Assembly: GCA_030760725.1 (NCBI GenBank)
Contig: JASWHV010000018.1
Location: forward strand, 24,212,273-24,276,272
Length of the DNA stretch: 64,000 bases
Source of the DNA: Neostapfia colusana
Taxonomy: Eukaryota > Streptophyta > Magnoliopsida > Poales > Poaceae
Direction of reading: 5' to 3'
The position numbers and the translations under genes are program-made. Shown here one piece after another: positions 43,340-55,000 of the stretch. Positions within the stretch are counted from its first letter, which is position 1, and every line of letters begins with the position of its first letter. The notes under the pieces are model-generated. The model did not search any database, was not told the DNA's origin, and saw only the letters and a list, made by a program, of their open reading frames with translations.

Positions 43340-45262
43340 TTATTGCATCAACACACAACCCAAACCGATGCCGGATGCATCACAATAAACATCAAACGGC
43401 TTCGTAGTGTCCGGCTGGGCCAAAACTGGAGCTGTAGTGAGATACTTCACTAAAGTTTGAAAAGCTTGTTCGCATGAATTGCTCCAATCATACTTGGTGC
43501 TTTTCTTCAACAGCTCCGTCATAGGTTTAGCGACTTTGGAGAAGTTTGGAATGAATCTCCGGTAATAACCCGCTAAACCTAGGAAACTCCTCACTTCATG
43601 AACAGATGTTGGAGATTTCCAATTCAGAACTTGCTCGATTTTACTTGGGTCCACAGCGATGCCTTCCGCTGAAATAATATGCCCAAGAAACGGCACTTTG
43701 CTGATCCAAAACTCACATTTACTGAACTTTGCATATAGCTTGTGATCCCTCAAGCGTTGGAGTACAATACGCAAATGTTCAGCGTGTTCTTCTTCTGACT
43801 TTGAATAGACCAAAATGTCGTCGATGAAAACCATGACGAACTTGTCTAACTCCGGCATGAACACAGAGTTCATGAGATACATAAAGTGAGCCGGAGCATT
43901 GGTCAACCCAAAAGACATGACAAGATATTCATAAAGACCATATCTTGTCGAGAACGCCGTCTTAGGTACGTCTTCTGCCCGGATTTTTATCTGGTGATAC
44001 CCGGACCGAAGATCCATCTTGGAAAATACCTTAGCACCCACTAGTTGATCGAACAAAATATCAATGCGCGGTAGTGGATACTTATTCTTGATAGTGACAG
44101 CATTCAGTAGACGATAATCTACGCATAATCTCAAAGTCTCGTCCTTCTTCTTCACGAAGAGTGCGGAACAGCCCCAAGGTGATGAACTTGGGCGTATAAA
44201 ACCTTTGTCCATGAGGTCATTAAGCTGCTCCTTCAATTCTGCTAGCTCCTTTGGTGCCATTTTGTATGGTCGCCGAGAAATAGGTGTTGTTCCCGGTGCT
44301 AGTTCAATCTTGAACTCTACATCACGTTCGGGCGGCATGCCCGGCAAGTCTTCGGGAAACACATCTGGATATTCACATACTACTGGAATATCCTCAAGTT
44401 TAGGAGCTTCAATCTGATGCACTGCTGCAACACGTTGTGATGGATCCACAAGATTCAATATGTTGCAACCATGTATTGGGGAATTCAGTTGGACAGTCCG
44501 AGAGCTGATATCAAAGATAGCTCCATAATGTGTCAACCATGACATCCCCAAGATAATATCAATTCTTTGGCCTTTTAGTATGATAAGGCTCGCAGGATAG
44601 ATGTTTCCACCCAAACATAAAGGTGCTCGAGAGACCATTTCATCAGTTGATATCTTGCCTCCGGGTGAGCTGATATGAAACGGATGCTTAATGGTGCTAA
44701 ATGGAAGATTATTCTTCAGCACATAGTCTCTGCTAATAAAATTGTGGGTGGCCCCGGAATCAAATAACACGAAAATGGGGTGTTCATGTAAAGTGAACAT
44801 GCCCGCCAAAACTGGTTCGCCTTTAGCAATATCCTCAATAGCAGTGTAATTAACCCTGCCAGCTTTTGAACGATTCTTCTGTGAAGGTTCACGGTGCTGA
44901 TCTGAGCATTGCTGAGACAACACAAGAGTGTGACTCTGCTCAGCACCACGACGGTTTCGTGTTGTAGAAATTCTCAGCTCTCTACTAACACGAGGTGGAG
45001 ATAATTCGTGCGTAGCTGGTTGCGGTAGGGTTGCACGAATAATTTCTGTCCGCTGTTGTTGAGGTGGAGGCTCATATGTGATCAACTCCAGCCGTGGTTG
45101 TGAGAGTTGCACCACTGGCTGAATTTGTTGCCTAACTGGCGAGTAATATCGCACTCGATAGTTCGGACGAACCTCGATATCGCTGTCTGGCGGTATACTT
45201 CTTTTCAGCTCCACTTCACAACGAAGATGCATGTCTTCCTTAATGATAGCGGCATTTACCAA
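43340..45262 (-). pseudogene. E3b Gag C-terminus, protease and reverse transcriptase
   Basis: A 640-codon open block: basic, proline/glutamine Gag tail, protease FVLFDSGATHNFISRDY and ILGMSWLTHYGA, PR-RT linker IEAPKLEDIPVVCEYPDVFP, RT with CVDYRLLNAVTIKNKYPLPR, FGLTNAPAHFMYLMNSVF, VMVFIDDILVYS and FLGLAGYYRRFI, then the RNase H start DVYCDASGIGLGCVLMQ. It ends at TAA 43340-43342. No CCHC zinc knuckle occurs between Gag and protease, unlike E1, E4 and P. Confidence 0.87.
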
Positions 45263-45673
45263 CTCATTGAAATACCGTTATTGAACAAGGTCACTTGTTC
45301 CTTAAGTCCGACATTCAAACCTTGGAAGAAATACTCGCACTTCAACGCTTCCGAGTCAACCATATGAGTTGCGTATTGCATCAAGTCTTCAAACACTTTG
45401 AAGTACTCGTACGCACTCCTTTCGCCTTGCTTTAACTCCAGAAAGTCTTGATACTTTGTTCGTAGAATTCCCGAACAAACGTGACGTGACCGGAAAACAT
45501 TCCGGAATTCATCCCACGTCACTCGATGACCTTCAGGAAGAGTAGCAATGTACTCCGCCCACCAAACTCCAGGAGCTCCGTGGAGTTGTTGAGCGGCAAA
45601 TAAAGTCTTCTGGTACTCATCGCACTCAAGCATCCCGAACTTGGCTTCAATACATTGGAGCTAATGAGCCGAC
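45263..45673 (-). pseudogene. E3b Gag core fragment
   Basis: Reads KFGMLECDEYQKTLFAAQQL, GVWWAEYIATLPEGH and FRNVFRSRHVCSG. A 2-bp deletion near 45270 relative to E3a shifts the frame before the next block. The Gag N-terminus is cut by LTR B, and its missing part lies beyond the window. Confidence 0.85.
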
Positions 45674-45904
45674 TGACACGACCCCATTGGTCCTGTTGAG
45701 CCAGGATCACGCTGAGGGGTGCTGCGTTGCACAGCACCGTATAACACACGTCAAAGGTGCAAAGCGGAAGCGGAAGTTTTATTACATAAACAAGTTTATG
45801 AACATGTTTACATCAAAATAAGTTCAGTCTACACTCGCGGGCGTAGACTAAGCATCAAGTGCACGTTCAGCCCTCGAACGTGTCCTTGCTAGCACACACG
45901 CACA

Positions 45905-45993
45905 CTAACTCTGCGGCGTGCACGACTCCCACTCGACGGGGTTCCCCTCCTGGGGTTCCGTCTCCTCTTCGTGAGTCCCTTCCTCATAGAACC
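45905..45993 (-). CDS. Putative LTR exon B in LTR B
   Basis: Same length, frame, acceptor and stop as in LTR A, with a few substitutions (THEEET for TPEEET). Confidence 0.45.
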
Positions 45994-47084
45994 CTGCAAA
46001 AGCTTCAAACACAAGCAGTGAGCACGAAGGCTCAGCAAGTCTGACCCGTCTCACCTAAACATGGAACTTCTACATGAGGGTAATGGGTTGCATGAGGTAA
46101 AAATCATTTGCAAGGACTCGCCTAATTAGTAGAACCTTACTTTCAAGTTTTAGCAGCAGGTTGTGGAGAACCTTACGCTAAGGCACATGAGAGAGCCGCA
46201 ATCAAACAAGAAACGCATTTATCTCATGTACTTTGCCCAAAGTTGAAAAGAACTTTAGTTAGCTCTAAGCTACAGCATATCATTAACAATCAATGTCCAG
46301 CTTTCAATCAGCAACATTTTATCATGTGACTAGCCTGTTCTTTCTACGTCACGGTACAGTGAACAAGTGGTACTCACTGACCGCGAGGGACGGCGATTAT
46401 AATCGATTTACACCTGCAGGGTTACCCGAACAACCCGTCACGTACGCCCGTACTCGATGTTGCCTACAACAACCATCACGGACGCCGTACGCGACTACCT
46501 TTCACCCGTCAGCCAAATATTGAACCGGTCCCATTATCCCGAGCAAGAGGTCTCTGCACACGCATCTCCGTGCCGCCAGCCGATTTACACCTCGAGCTCT
46601 CAACCTACCCTCTGAACGACGGGCAATGCCTCAATACCCAGCTAATCGAGTTACATCAGTTTCCCGGTTCCCATATAGCTGGTAGGTCTTCGGTACTGTT
46701 CTAGCTTGTTCAACAGGCCCGCACATGGCTCGGTCCTCAATCGACACAAGCGGAGCTACAGCACACAGGCCCCAAAGTCCTGCTGCCCTTACTCTCCGCT
46801 CGGTCTCATTTTCTTGCCATGTGTATCATGTGCTATCTCTACCCGAGCAATGTGCCTCTAGCCTATTCTCGCGAGTAGTTCCAACTACTCGACTTGTACA
46901 GAATCCTACTCTATCCTAGCAATGCAGTGGCTAACGGGGTTTGCAATCCTAAACCCCAACCCATGTTTTTCTTGGCTATGCAGTGGGGTTTCCAAACAAG
47001 ACTCTAATGCACAGAATAGAGGAAACAAGTATGTGCTCAAAACAATAAAAATTTGTAAAATGGTTAATGCAAACCGGAGCTTGC

Positions 47085-47165
47085 CTTGCTGCTCTTGGTC
47101 GTAGGCTAGCTGTTCCTCCGGAGTAACGAAGTCTAGGACTTCGGGTTCCTCCTCGACCTTAGCGA
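47085..47165 (-). CDS. Putative LTR exon A in LTR B
   Basis: Open 81-base block with EEEPEVLDFVTPEEQLAY, between the same AG acceptor and GC donor as in LTR A. Confidence 0.45.
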
Positions 47166-48061
47166 CTACATGATAGAAACAATACATGTATTAATTTAAT
47201 GCATTTGTATTAAGTTTGAAGTTGTGAAGTCTATAACCTTTGCTAGATAGACCTAATGACTGTGAAACTTTTACTGTGGCTTGGTTACAACATATACAGA
47301 GACCTGGTCAAGTTTTAGTTGCAGCAAAGCTCATGTGAGCCCTCCACAAATAATTATGTCCTTGACCTTACTTGGAACTCTTAGGGTGTTCTAGGAATTT
47401 TCATGAGACAAACTATGAGTTTCTGAAAACTAGATTTTCAGAGGGTTCTAATGGAGTTGGTCTCACTTAATTTGGAAGTCTCTAACGAAAGATATGAGCT
47501 AAACAATTTCAGAGAAAATTCTGAAAATGTTTCTGAACATTTTCTATTTTCACTGGAACAGTTTCACTAATCACACCATTAGGTGGATTAAATGAGCTCA
47601 AATGGATCTGAAATTTTTATGGTAGTTCCAGGATATTTGGGTGAACATCTCAGCAAAATTTCAGGATTTTCCTCCAAAGGATTCTCCAGTTAAAATTCCA
47701 CAGTTTAAACTTTAAGGAATTAATTCTGGAGAAATAAGGAATTTCATGAAGTGAAACTTGATTTTCTGGAAAGTACTCAGAGAGATGAATCCAGCAAAAT
47801 TTGGTTCACTCAATTTGGAGCTTTCTAGCCAAAGTTATAAGGATTTGAAGTTTGAAGGAAATCTGAAAATCGGGGAAAAGTTTAAACTCGCGCGTGGGCC
47901 CAGGGGACACGCGTCGCACGCCTAGGCGATGGCACATCGCGGCCCACAAGGATTTTGCGCGCCAGCACACCCGATCCTGGCCGCAGCCGGATCCCGATTC
48001 AAAATATCGGCCGCTGACAGCTGGGGTCCACCCCCTTCTTCAACCTCGCGACACCCGCGCC

Positions 48062-48066
48062 CCGCC
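48062..48066. repeat. E4 target site duplication, left copy
   Basis: ccgcc, identical to 62429-62433 at the other end of E4. Confidence 0.93.
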
Positions 48067-48323
48067 TGTGGCGGACCGGAATCCGCTCATCCAGGATCGC
48101 AGAGGGTGATGCCGCGCGATGCGACACCCGACAGCACACGTCATAAGAACACAATATATTACATGGGAAAAACAGCTGAAACTGTACAAATAAGTACAAA
48201 CTTCAGTTACAATTATTGTTCTATTACACAGCGGAAGACTACACTATACAACTCACGCCCGCCTATTTAGCAAAAGTCGGTTGCCCAGCCCTAGGGCAAC
48301 CCACACTAGCTGCACGTCTCAGC

Positions 48324-48421
48324 TCAGCGCGGCGTGTACGGCTCCCACTCAGCCGTGGTCCCCGACGGAGGGTAACCCTCGCCGGTGGACTCGTACTCCG
48401 AGTCCGTGGGTGGCTCTTCAC
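48324..48421 (-). CDS. Putative LTR exon B in E4 3' LTR
   Basis: After a strong acceptor (GTGTTTTTCAG) an acidic peptide EEPPTDSEYESTGEGYPPSG continues to EWEPYTPR and TGA 48324-48326. Its phase fits exon A. Identical copy at 58728-58825. Confidence 0.5.
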
Positions 48422-49448
48422 CTGAAAAACACTTAAGCAGCAACTGTGAGCACAAAGGCTCAGCAAGGCTTAACCGACTCACCTAAGCATGAAACTCTAC
48501 ATGAGGTGTACAATGGACATAGGATATTAACATTTCAGCAAAACGACACGCCTACAAGTTCATCCTTAGTTCATCTTTTAGCAACAAGTTAACAGTTCAT
48601 GAAATCTGAAATTTAGTAAGCAGTATTTGGTGGCACACATGTAGCAATACAATTATATCAATCAGCATCATTGAATCAACATATTTCATCCATTAGTCTA
48701 CGTTACGACGCAGTGAACAAGCAGTACTCGTCACCGCGAGGGACGGCGAATCGACTCGATATACACCTGCAGGGAAAACCCAAAGAGCACGTCACGTACG
48801 CCCACCCGTGGAGCTGCACAGCACGCTCACTCGATGTCGTACGGGACAACCTTTCACCCAACAGCCCAAACGTCGAACCGGTCGCACCGAAACGAGCAGG
48901 AGGTTCTCCACACGGAGCATCTCTCTATGCCCGTTGGCAGATTTCCACCTTGCTGCCCTCAACCTACACCTATAAATCGGTGTGCTATGCCTCGACGCCC
49001 GGAGGTTTAGGCTACATCGGTTTATCGGGGCCCATATATCCGATATGCCTTCGGTACGTTCAATACTTGTTCAGCAGGGCCGCACACGGATCGGTCCTCA
49101 ATCGACACGGGCAGGGCTGCGCACACAAGACTCTCTCTTGCTGCGCCCTAGCCCCTGCCTAGTCTCATTTTCATTACTAAAGTGATCTCACATCACTCAA
49201 CCGAACCCGTGTGTCCCAAGCCTATCTCGCGAGTAGATTCCAACTACTCGACTTGTACCGAAGTCCTATGACTCATTAAGCATAGGCTGTCTACTCGAGG
49301 TCCTTGACACTACCCTCACTCTTTTAGGAGCCTTTGGTTGTGCAAGTGGGGTTTCATTCATCCTATACCTAATGCACATACATACTTCATATGACACATG
49401 TAAACAAAGTAAAACTTTTAGAAAGGGTTAATGCAAACCGGGGCTTGC

Positions 49449-49526
49449 CTTGTTGCTGCTGGTCAGAAGTTAGTTCTTCGTCCGGAAGGAGGAAGTCCAG
49501 CACTTCCGGAGTCTCTTCTTCAACGG
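49449..49526 (-). CDS. Putative LTR exon A in E4 3' LTR
   Basis: 78 bases between acceptor TAACGTGTAG and GC donor AAG/GCAAGC. Encodes VEEETPEVLDFLLPDEEL and ends DQQQQ. Intron to exon B would be 48422-49448 (GC...AG). Identical copy at 59853-59930. Confidence 0.5.
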
Positions 49527-51227
49527 CTACACGTTAATGAAATACTACATGTTAATTTATATGTAAAAGTGAGTTTAGAGTAAGACTTATACTATTGGTT
49601 CTAATAACCAGCCTCTAATACCTGGAACTTTGTTTAAGAATTTAAATATGAACTGGTGTTGGTGGTTTGGCTTGGACTTAATCACATGGTTAAATGCTAA
49701 GTGGTTTTCCCCCCTTTTCCATATTAATCCCTTAAGTGGGTAAACAGGACAGGGGTGATCTAGAGCTCCAATGGAGCTGAGAATTTTTGTGTGAGTTCCT
49801 TGTCACAAGAAAACTCTCTGGACCAAACATTAGCACTTTTCATGGAGTGGTTTGCTCAGAATAATTCTCTTGGCAAATCAGCAAGGAAGAATTAATTCTG
49901 AGGTAATACCCCTGTTCATGCTCAACTTAATGAACTACAATTTATATTATAGCTCATAGAGTTTGCATGAATTTTCCTAGCATTTTTGGAGTCAGGGTTT
50001 GCCCAGAATTGAATTTCCAAGTTTTGGAAATTCTCTGAAAATGTTTCTGCATTCAAATGAACACAGCACCTTCAAATTTGAATTGCTCTGACCAAATCAA
50101 CTCCAAATGGTCTGAAACTTTTACAGGGGTTTACTAATGTCCTAAAGAACATCCTGGCAAAATTTGGGGATTTTTGGATGGACCAAACTCCCTCTAAAAT
50201 TCTTTTGCTCAGAAACTTTAAAGAATTTTCCAGAATTAATTAATGGGTTTCATACAAATTGGGTTGTATATCTGGACAGAGCTAGGCAAGATGAATCCAA
50301 CCCAATTTGAATCCCTAAATTTGGAGCTTCCTAGCCACGGTTATGGATTTCTAAAGTTTGAGCTAATCCCTGAATTATTTTCCTACAGAAAATCCCCTCC
50401 CGCGCTAAACCAGAGGCTGACAGCGGGGCCCGCCCATTTAAATTGAACTAACCGCGCGCTCGCGCGCGATTAACACAGGGGCTGACAGGTGGGGCCGCGC
50501 CCTTCGTCTACCTCCCGACGTCGCCGCCCCGAGCCGCCGGAGCTCCGGCGAGGTCAGCGTTCCCGGCGATCTAGCTCACCGGAGCCGACGAGACTCGCCG
50601 CCCCCACGTAATCTCGGGTGCTGAACCCGCTGGACACCATGTCGCCGCCGGCTAACCGCCATAGCTCGCCGGCGACGAGCCCTATGCCTCTGTGCTACCT
50701 CGGCAATGTGTTCCCGTCCTTCTGACCGTTTTCTTCGTGCGCTAATCGCGTCGCCATACTCAGGGAAACCTCGGGAAACTCGGCATGAGCTCTGTTGGCC
50801 CCTAAACGGCCGGCAACCCAGACCTCACCGGCGACCCCCTCCTCCGCCATACTGTCCTAGGGTGAACTTAGGGTTCCGGCGGTGATTTCCTTCCGGTTTT
50901 CGAACGAGAAGGGTCGCCAGAACCTCTAGATACTCTCTCACAGCTCCGTTCGGCCTCCCACCCACTATGCTTCCCAAATTTCTGCTAAACCTAATTGGGT
51001 CCCGAAAGGAGCTACTCGCCCTAAACTGAGAAATTCTCCGCGCACAGAGGTCGAACCTTGGAACGGTTTGCGCGGTGGTCTTGAGGACGAGCTAGCGCTT
51101 CACTTTCCTATGGAGGTCGAAGCCGGAAGATGATCACAGCTGGGGTGGCACACGATCGGAGCTCGGGCGACTAGGCTGCTGGTTACAGAACTTCGTGAGA
51201 ATCAGTAACTCGCCGGCGGTCTCGGGC

Positions 51228-51235
51228 CTTTTATA
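51228..51235 (-). promoter_or_regulatory. TATA box of E4 3' LTR
   Basis: TATAAAAG on the minus strand at the edge of the GC-rich core, about 790 bases into the LTR. Confidence 0.6.
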
Positions 51236-52026
51236 GGCTCCTGAGGCCAGGGGAGAGCGCGACACCTGCTGTGCCACCTCCTCTGCCGAAGCAGGAGCTG
51301 GCCGGCCGAGGTGGTCGGTCGCCGCCGCTGGCTGCAGCTGGCGAGCGCGCTCGGTCGAGGAGTCGGCTGAAGAGACTTCGGTGCTAAGTCTACTGACCAG
51401 TGGGCCTCCCCTCTAACTCTTTTGTTTTTTTTTTTCAATTTTCTGAATTCTGTTGTGCCAAAATATCCTCAGCTACTCACAATTTAATGTGAGACTTAGT
51501 CACCAAGCCTTTGTTTGAATTTGAATTCTCAAATTCAAACTTTGTTTGGTTAAATTTGCTTCATATTCAAACTGAAATTCAAATTCAGTTTTGAATTCTT
51601 GCAAATTTAGCTCTTGACAAGATGAGCTCCAATGGGGATGAAAATTGGTGGGTTCACTCAGAAAAATGTGCTGAGTATAGATATGGAGCTAACTTTTGAA
51701 TTTGGGTGATGAAAGTTGCTGCAATTTGAATTTACATTCAAATTGGCCTCTTTTTGAAACAACCCAAAAGTGCCTCAAAAAGTGTTGAATTTGCATGAGC
51801 TTTGGACTGAACCTTCCCAAGACTTTTCAAATCCTAGAGGTGAGCTCAACCTCTCATGTTCAGGTGTAGAAACCCTACATTGTGAAGGTGAAGGCTTTCC
51901 CCTCTAATCATTCTTTTGATGGGGGCCACTTGCTCTTCACAATATTTCACAATCTACACACAACAAAACTGTTGTGTTGTGAGGTGCATGAAAGTTTTTG
52001 CAAGTCCCTTTTCTTGGGCTGTTACA

Positions 52027-52039
52027 TCCCTCCCCCCTT
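52027..52039 (-). other. E4 polypurine tract
   Basis: Minus strand AAGGGGGGAGGGA directly before TGTAACAGCC of the 3' LTR; primes plus-strand DNA. Confidence 0.9.
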
Positions 52040-52092
52040 AAAAGAATCTCGTCCCGAGATTATAAAAGAAGAGATAGCGATGTAATAGGGAC

Positions 52093-55000
52093 TTACCCGT
52101 GTTGAGAAGCCATGAACTCCGGGTAATTTGAGCGAAGGAACTCCTCGCTCTCCCACGTCGCTTCTTCGGCGGTGTGGTTACTCCAGAGTATTTTGTAGAA
52201 CCACAACGTTCTGCTACGCGTGGTCCTGGCTTTCTCATCAAGAATTCCCACCGGATATTCATCATAAGTTAAATCCGGTTTCAGCTCGCCGATGTCTTCG
52301 GTAGGAACAGCAGTTGTATGCTTCAAGCATTTCCGCAGTTGCGAAACATGGAAAATATCATGGATACCAGTCAGAGATGCCGGTAACTCCAATCGATACG
52401 CTGCTGGTCCACACTTCTCGGTGATAGCGTAGGGTCCAATGAAACGGGGAGCGAGCTTTCCCTTCACACCGAATCGGTGCACGCCCTTCATTGGAGACAC
52501 GCGGAGGTACACGTGTTCCCCAACGTCAAAGTGCAACGGCCTACGCCTCTTATCAGCGTAGCTCTTCTGTCGGGATTGAGCGGCCTTCAAATTGGCTTGA
52601 ATTATCCGAACGCGCTCCTCGGCGTCGTTCACCACATCAACCCCGAATGTGACCCTTTCACCGGACTCGCACCAATTTAATGGGGTGCGGCATTTACGAC
52701 CATAGAGAGCTTCGTAAGGTGCCATTTTGATACTCGCCTGATAACCGTTGTTGTACGAGAATTCCGCCAAGGGTAGGTGATCATCCCAGTTCCTACCATG
52801 GTGGATGGCACATGCTCTCAACATGTCTTCCAGGACTTGATTCACCCTTTCTGTCTGACCATCGGTCTGAGGGTGATAGGCGGAGCTCCTGATTAACTTA
52901 GTACCCAATGCAGCGTGTAGCTGCTCCCAAAAGCGAGATACAAATAATGCACCTCGATCTGAGACAATGGTCTTGGGTACCCCGTATAGGCATAGAATCT
53001 TCGCTATGTATAGCTCCGCATATTTGCCGGCATTGTAACGTGTATTCACCGGAATGAAATGAGCCGTCTTGGTTAACCGATCAACGATTACCCATATGGA
53101 ATCATGCTTGTTGGCTGTTAGGGGTAATCCCACAATGAAATCCATGCTCACATCTTCCCATTTCCATGCCGGGATCTTCAGGGGTTGCAGCAGCCCTGAT
53201 TTCTTCATGTGATCAGCTTTCACTCGTCTACACGTATCGCACTCGGATACGTACTTAGCTACCTCCCGCTTCATCCGTGTCCACCAAAATTTCTTTTTCA
53301 AATCTTGGTACATTTTGTTGCTGCCCGGATGAATGGAGTATTTGGACAAGTGAGCTTCATCGAGGATCTTTTTCCTCAACTTCATATCTCGGGGTACGAC
53401 TATGCGGTCATTGAACCACAGCGTCCCCTCATCATCTTTCCGGAAACATTTAATCTCTCCATTGTCTATCCGTCTCCGGAGATGTGCCATGCCTTTATCC
53501 GTTTTCTGAGCTGCAATGATGTCCTCCCTAATAGTAGGGATGAGGGCAAGGTTGTACAGCGATCCATAAGGAACCAAGTATAAACTTGGCTCTTCCTCCT
53601 CCACCGGTGTAATGGTGAGGTGATGGACATGCGATTTCCGACTCAGCGCGTCGGCAACCACATTCGCCTTGCCGGGGTGGTAATGGATCTCAATCTCATA
53701 ATCTTTGATCAGTTCTAACCACCTCCTCTGCCTCATGTTCAGCTCCTTCTGGGTGAAAATGTATTTCAAGCTCTTGTGGTCGGTGTAGAGATGCACCAAG
53801 TTCCCCAGGAGATAGTGCCTCCACATTTTCAGCGCCAACACCACGGCAGCAAGTTCAAGATCGTGAGTCGGGTAGTGCTGCTCATGGTTCCGAAGTTGGC
53901 GTGAGCCATAAGCGACCACGCGTCCTTCCTGCATCAACACGCAGCCGAGTCCAATACCGGACGCGTCACAATACACGTCGAAGGGCTTTGTTGTATCCGG
54001 CTGAGCTAATACCGGGGCTGTTGTGAGATGCTTCACCAGTGTTCGGAACGCTCCTTCACACGCCGTGTTCCAAACATATTTTGTCCCTTTCTTCAGCAAC
54101 TCTGTCATCGGCTTAGCGAGCTTTGAGAAACTTGGGATGAATCTCCGATAGTATCCCGCTAACCCGAGGAAGCTTCTGACTTCATGGACTGAAGTGGGAG
54201 CTTTCCATTTCAACACTTGCTCGATTTTACTTGGGTCAACCGCAATGCCTTCAGCTGAGATGATATGTCCCAAGAATGGCACTTGGCTGATCCAAAATTC
54301 GCATTTGCTGAACTTAGCATAGAGTTTGTGGTCTCGCAATCGTTGAAGAACGATCCGCAAGTGTTCGGCATGTTCAGCTTCGGTCTTGGAGTAAACCAAG
54401 ATGTCGTCGATGAACACTACCACGAACTTGTCCAGCTCCGGCATGAACACCGAGTTCATGAGATACATGAAATGGGCTGGAGCATTTGTGAGACCAAAGG
54501 ACATGACGAGATATTCGTATAAGCCGTATCTCGTCGAGAACGCCGTCTTCGGGATATCCTCCGCCCGGATCTTGATTTGGTGATATCCAGAGCGAAGGTC
54601 CATCTTTGAGAATACACTTGCCCCCACCAGTTGATCAAACAAGATGTCAATACGGGGCAGTGGGTACTTATTCTTGATGGTGACGGCGTTGAGTGGCCGG
54701 TAATCCACACACAGCCTCAGGGTCTCATCCTTCTTCTTCACGAATAGCGCCGAGCATCCCCAAGGCGAGGAACTCGGCCTAATGAAACCCTTGCTCAACA
54801 GATCATTGAGCTGTTCTTTCAGTTCCGCCAGCTCATTTGGAGCCATCTTGTATGGTCTCCGTGATATGGGCGTAGTCCCGGGTGTAAGTTCAATCTTGAA
54901 CTCGACATCCCGCTCAGGTGGCATGCCCGGAAGATCATCCGGGAACACATCAGGATACTCCCGGACTACGGGGATGTCTTCTAACTTGAGAACTTCAGCA

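Larger units (their letters stand above)
40341..45673 (-). mobile_element. E3b: chromovirus copy, interrupted by a solo LTR and by LTR B
   Basis: Internal region from the polypurine tract to the middle of gag, sharing its 3' LTR with E3a. Broken by a Tat solo LTR at 40632-41730, two stops in RNase H, a frameshift in gag and the LTR B insertion at 45674. Confidence 0.87.
45674..48066 (-). repeat. LTR B, left part (E1 family)
   Basis: Starts TGACACGACC and follows LTR A (offset 39503) closely to about 47880. Inserted in E3b gag (left flank ccgac). Interrupted at 48066 by E4; it resumes at 62434. Either a solo LTR or the 3' LTR of an element continuing right of the window. Confidence 0.88.
48067..52026 (-). 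repeat. E4 3' LTR (3960 bp)
   Basis: TGTGGCGGAC at the left and GGGCTGTTACA at the right. AT-rich outer parts flank a GC-rich core (about 50390-51370). TATAAAAG on the minus strand at 51228-51235. Confidence 0.95.

Noticed and set aside
48671..49162. A 163-codon plus-strand frame, also at 59075-59566
   Set aside because: It appears twice only because it lies in the two identical LTRs of E4; it is antisense to the element, has no recognisable motif and no counterpart in other families.
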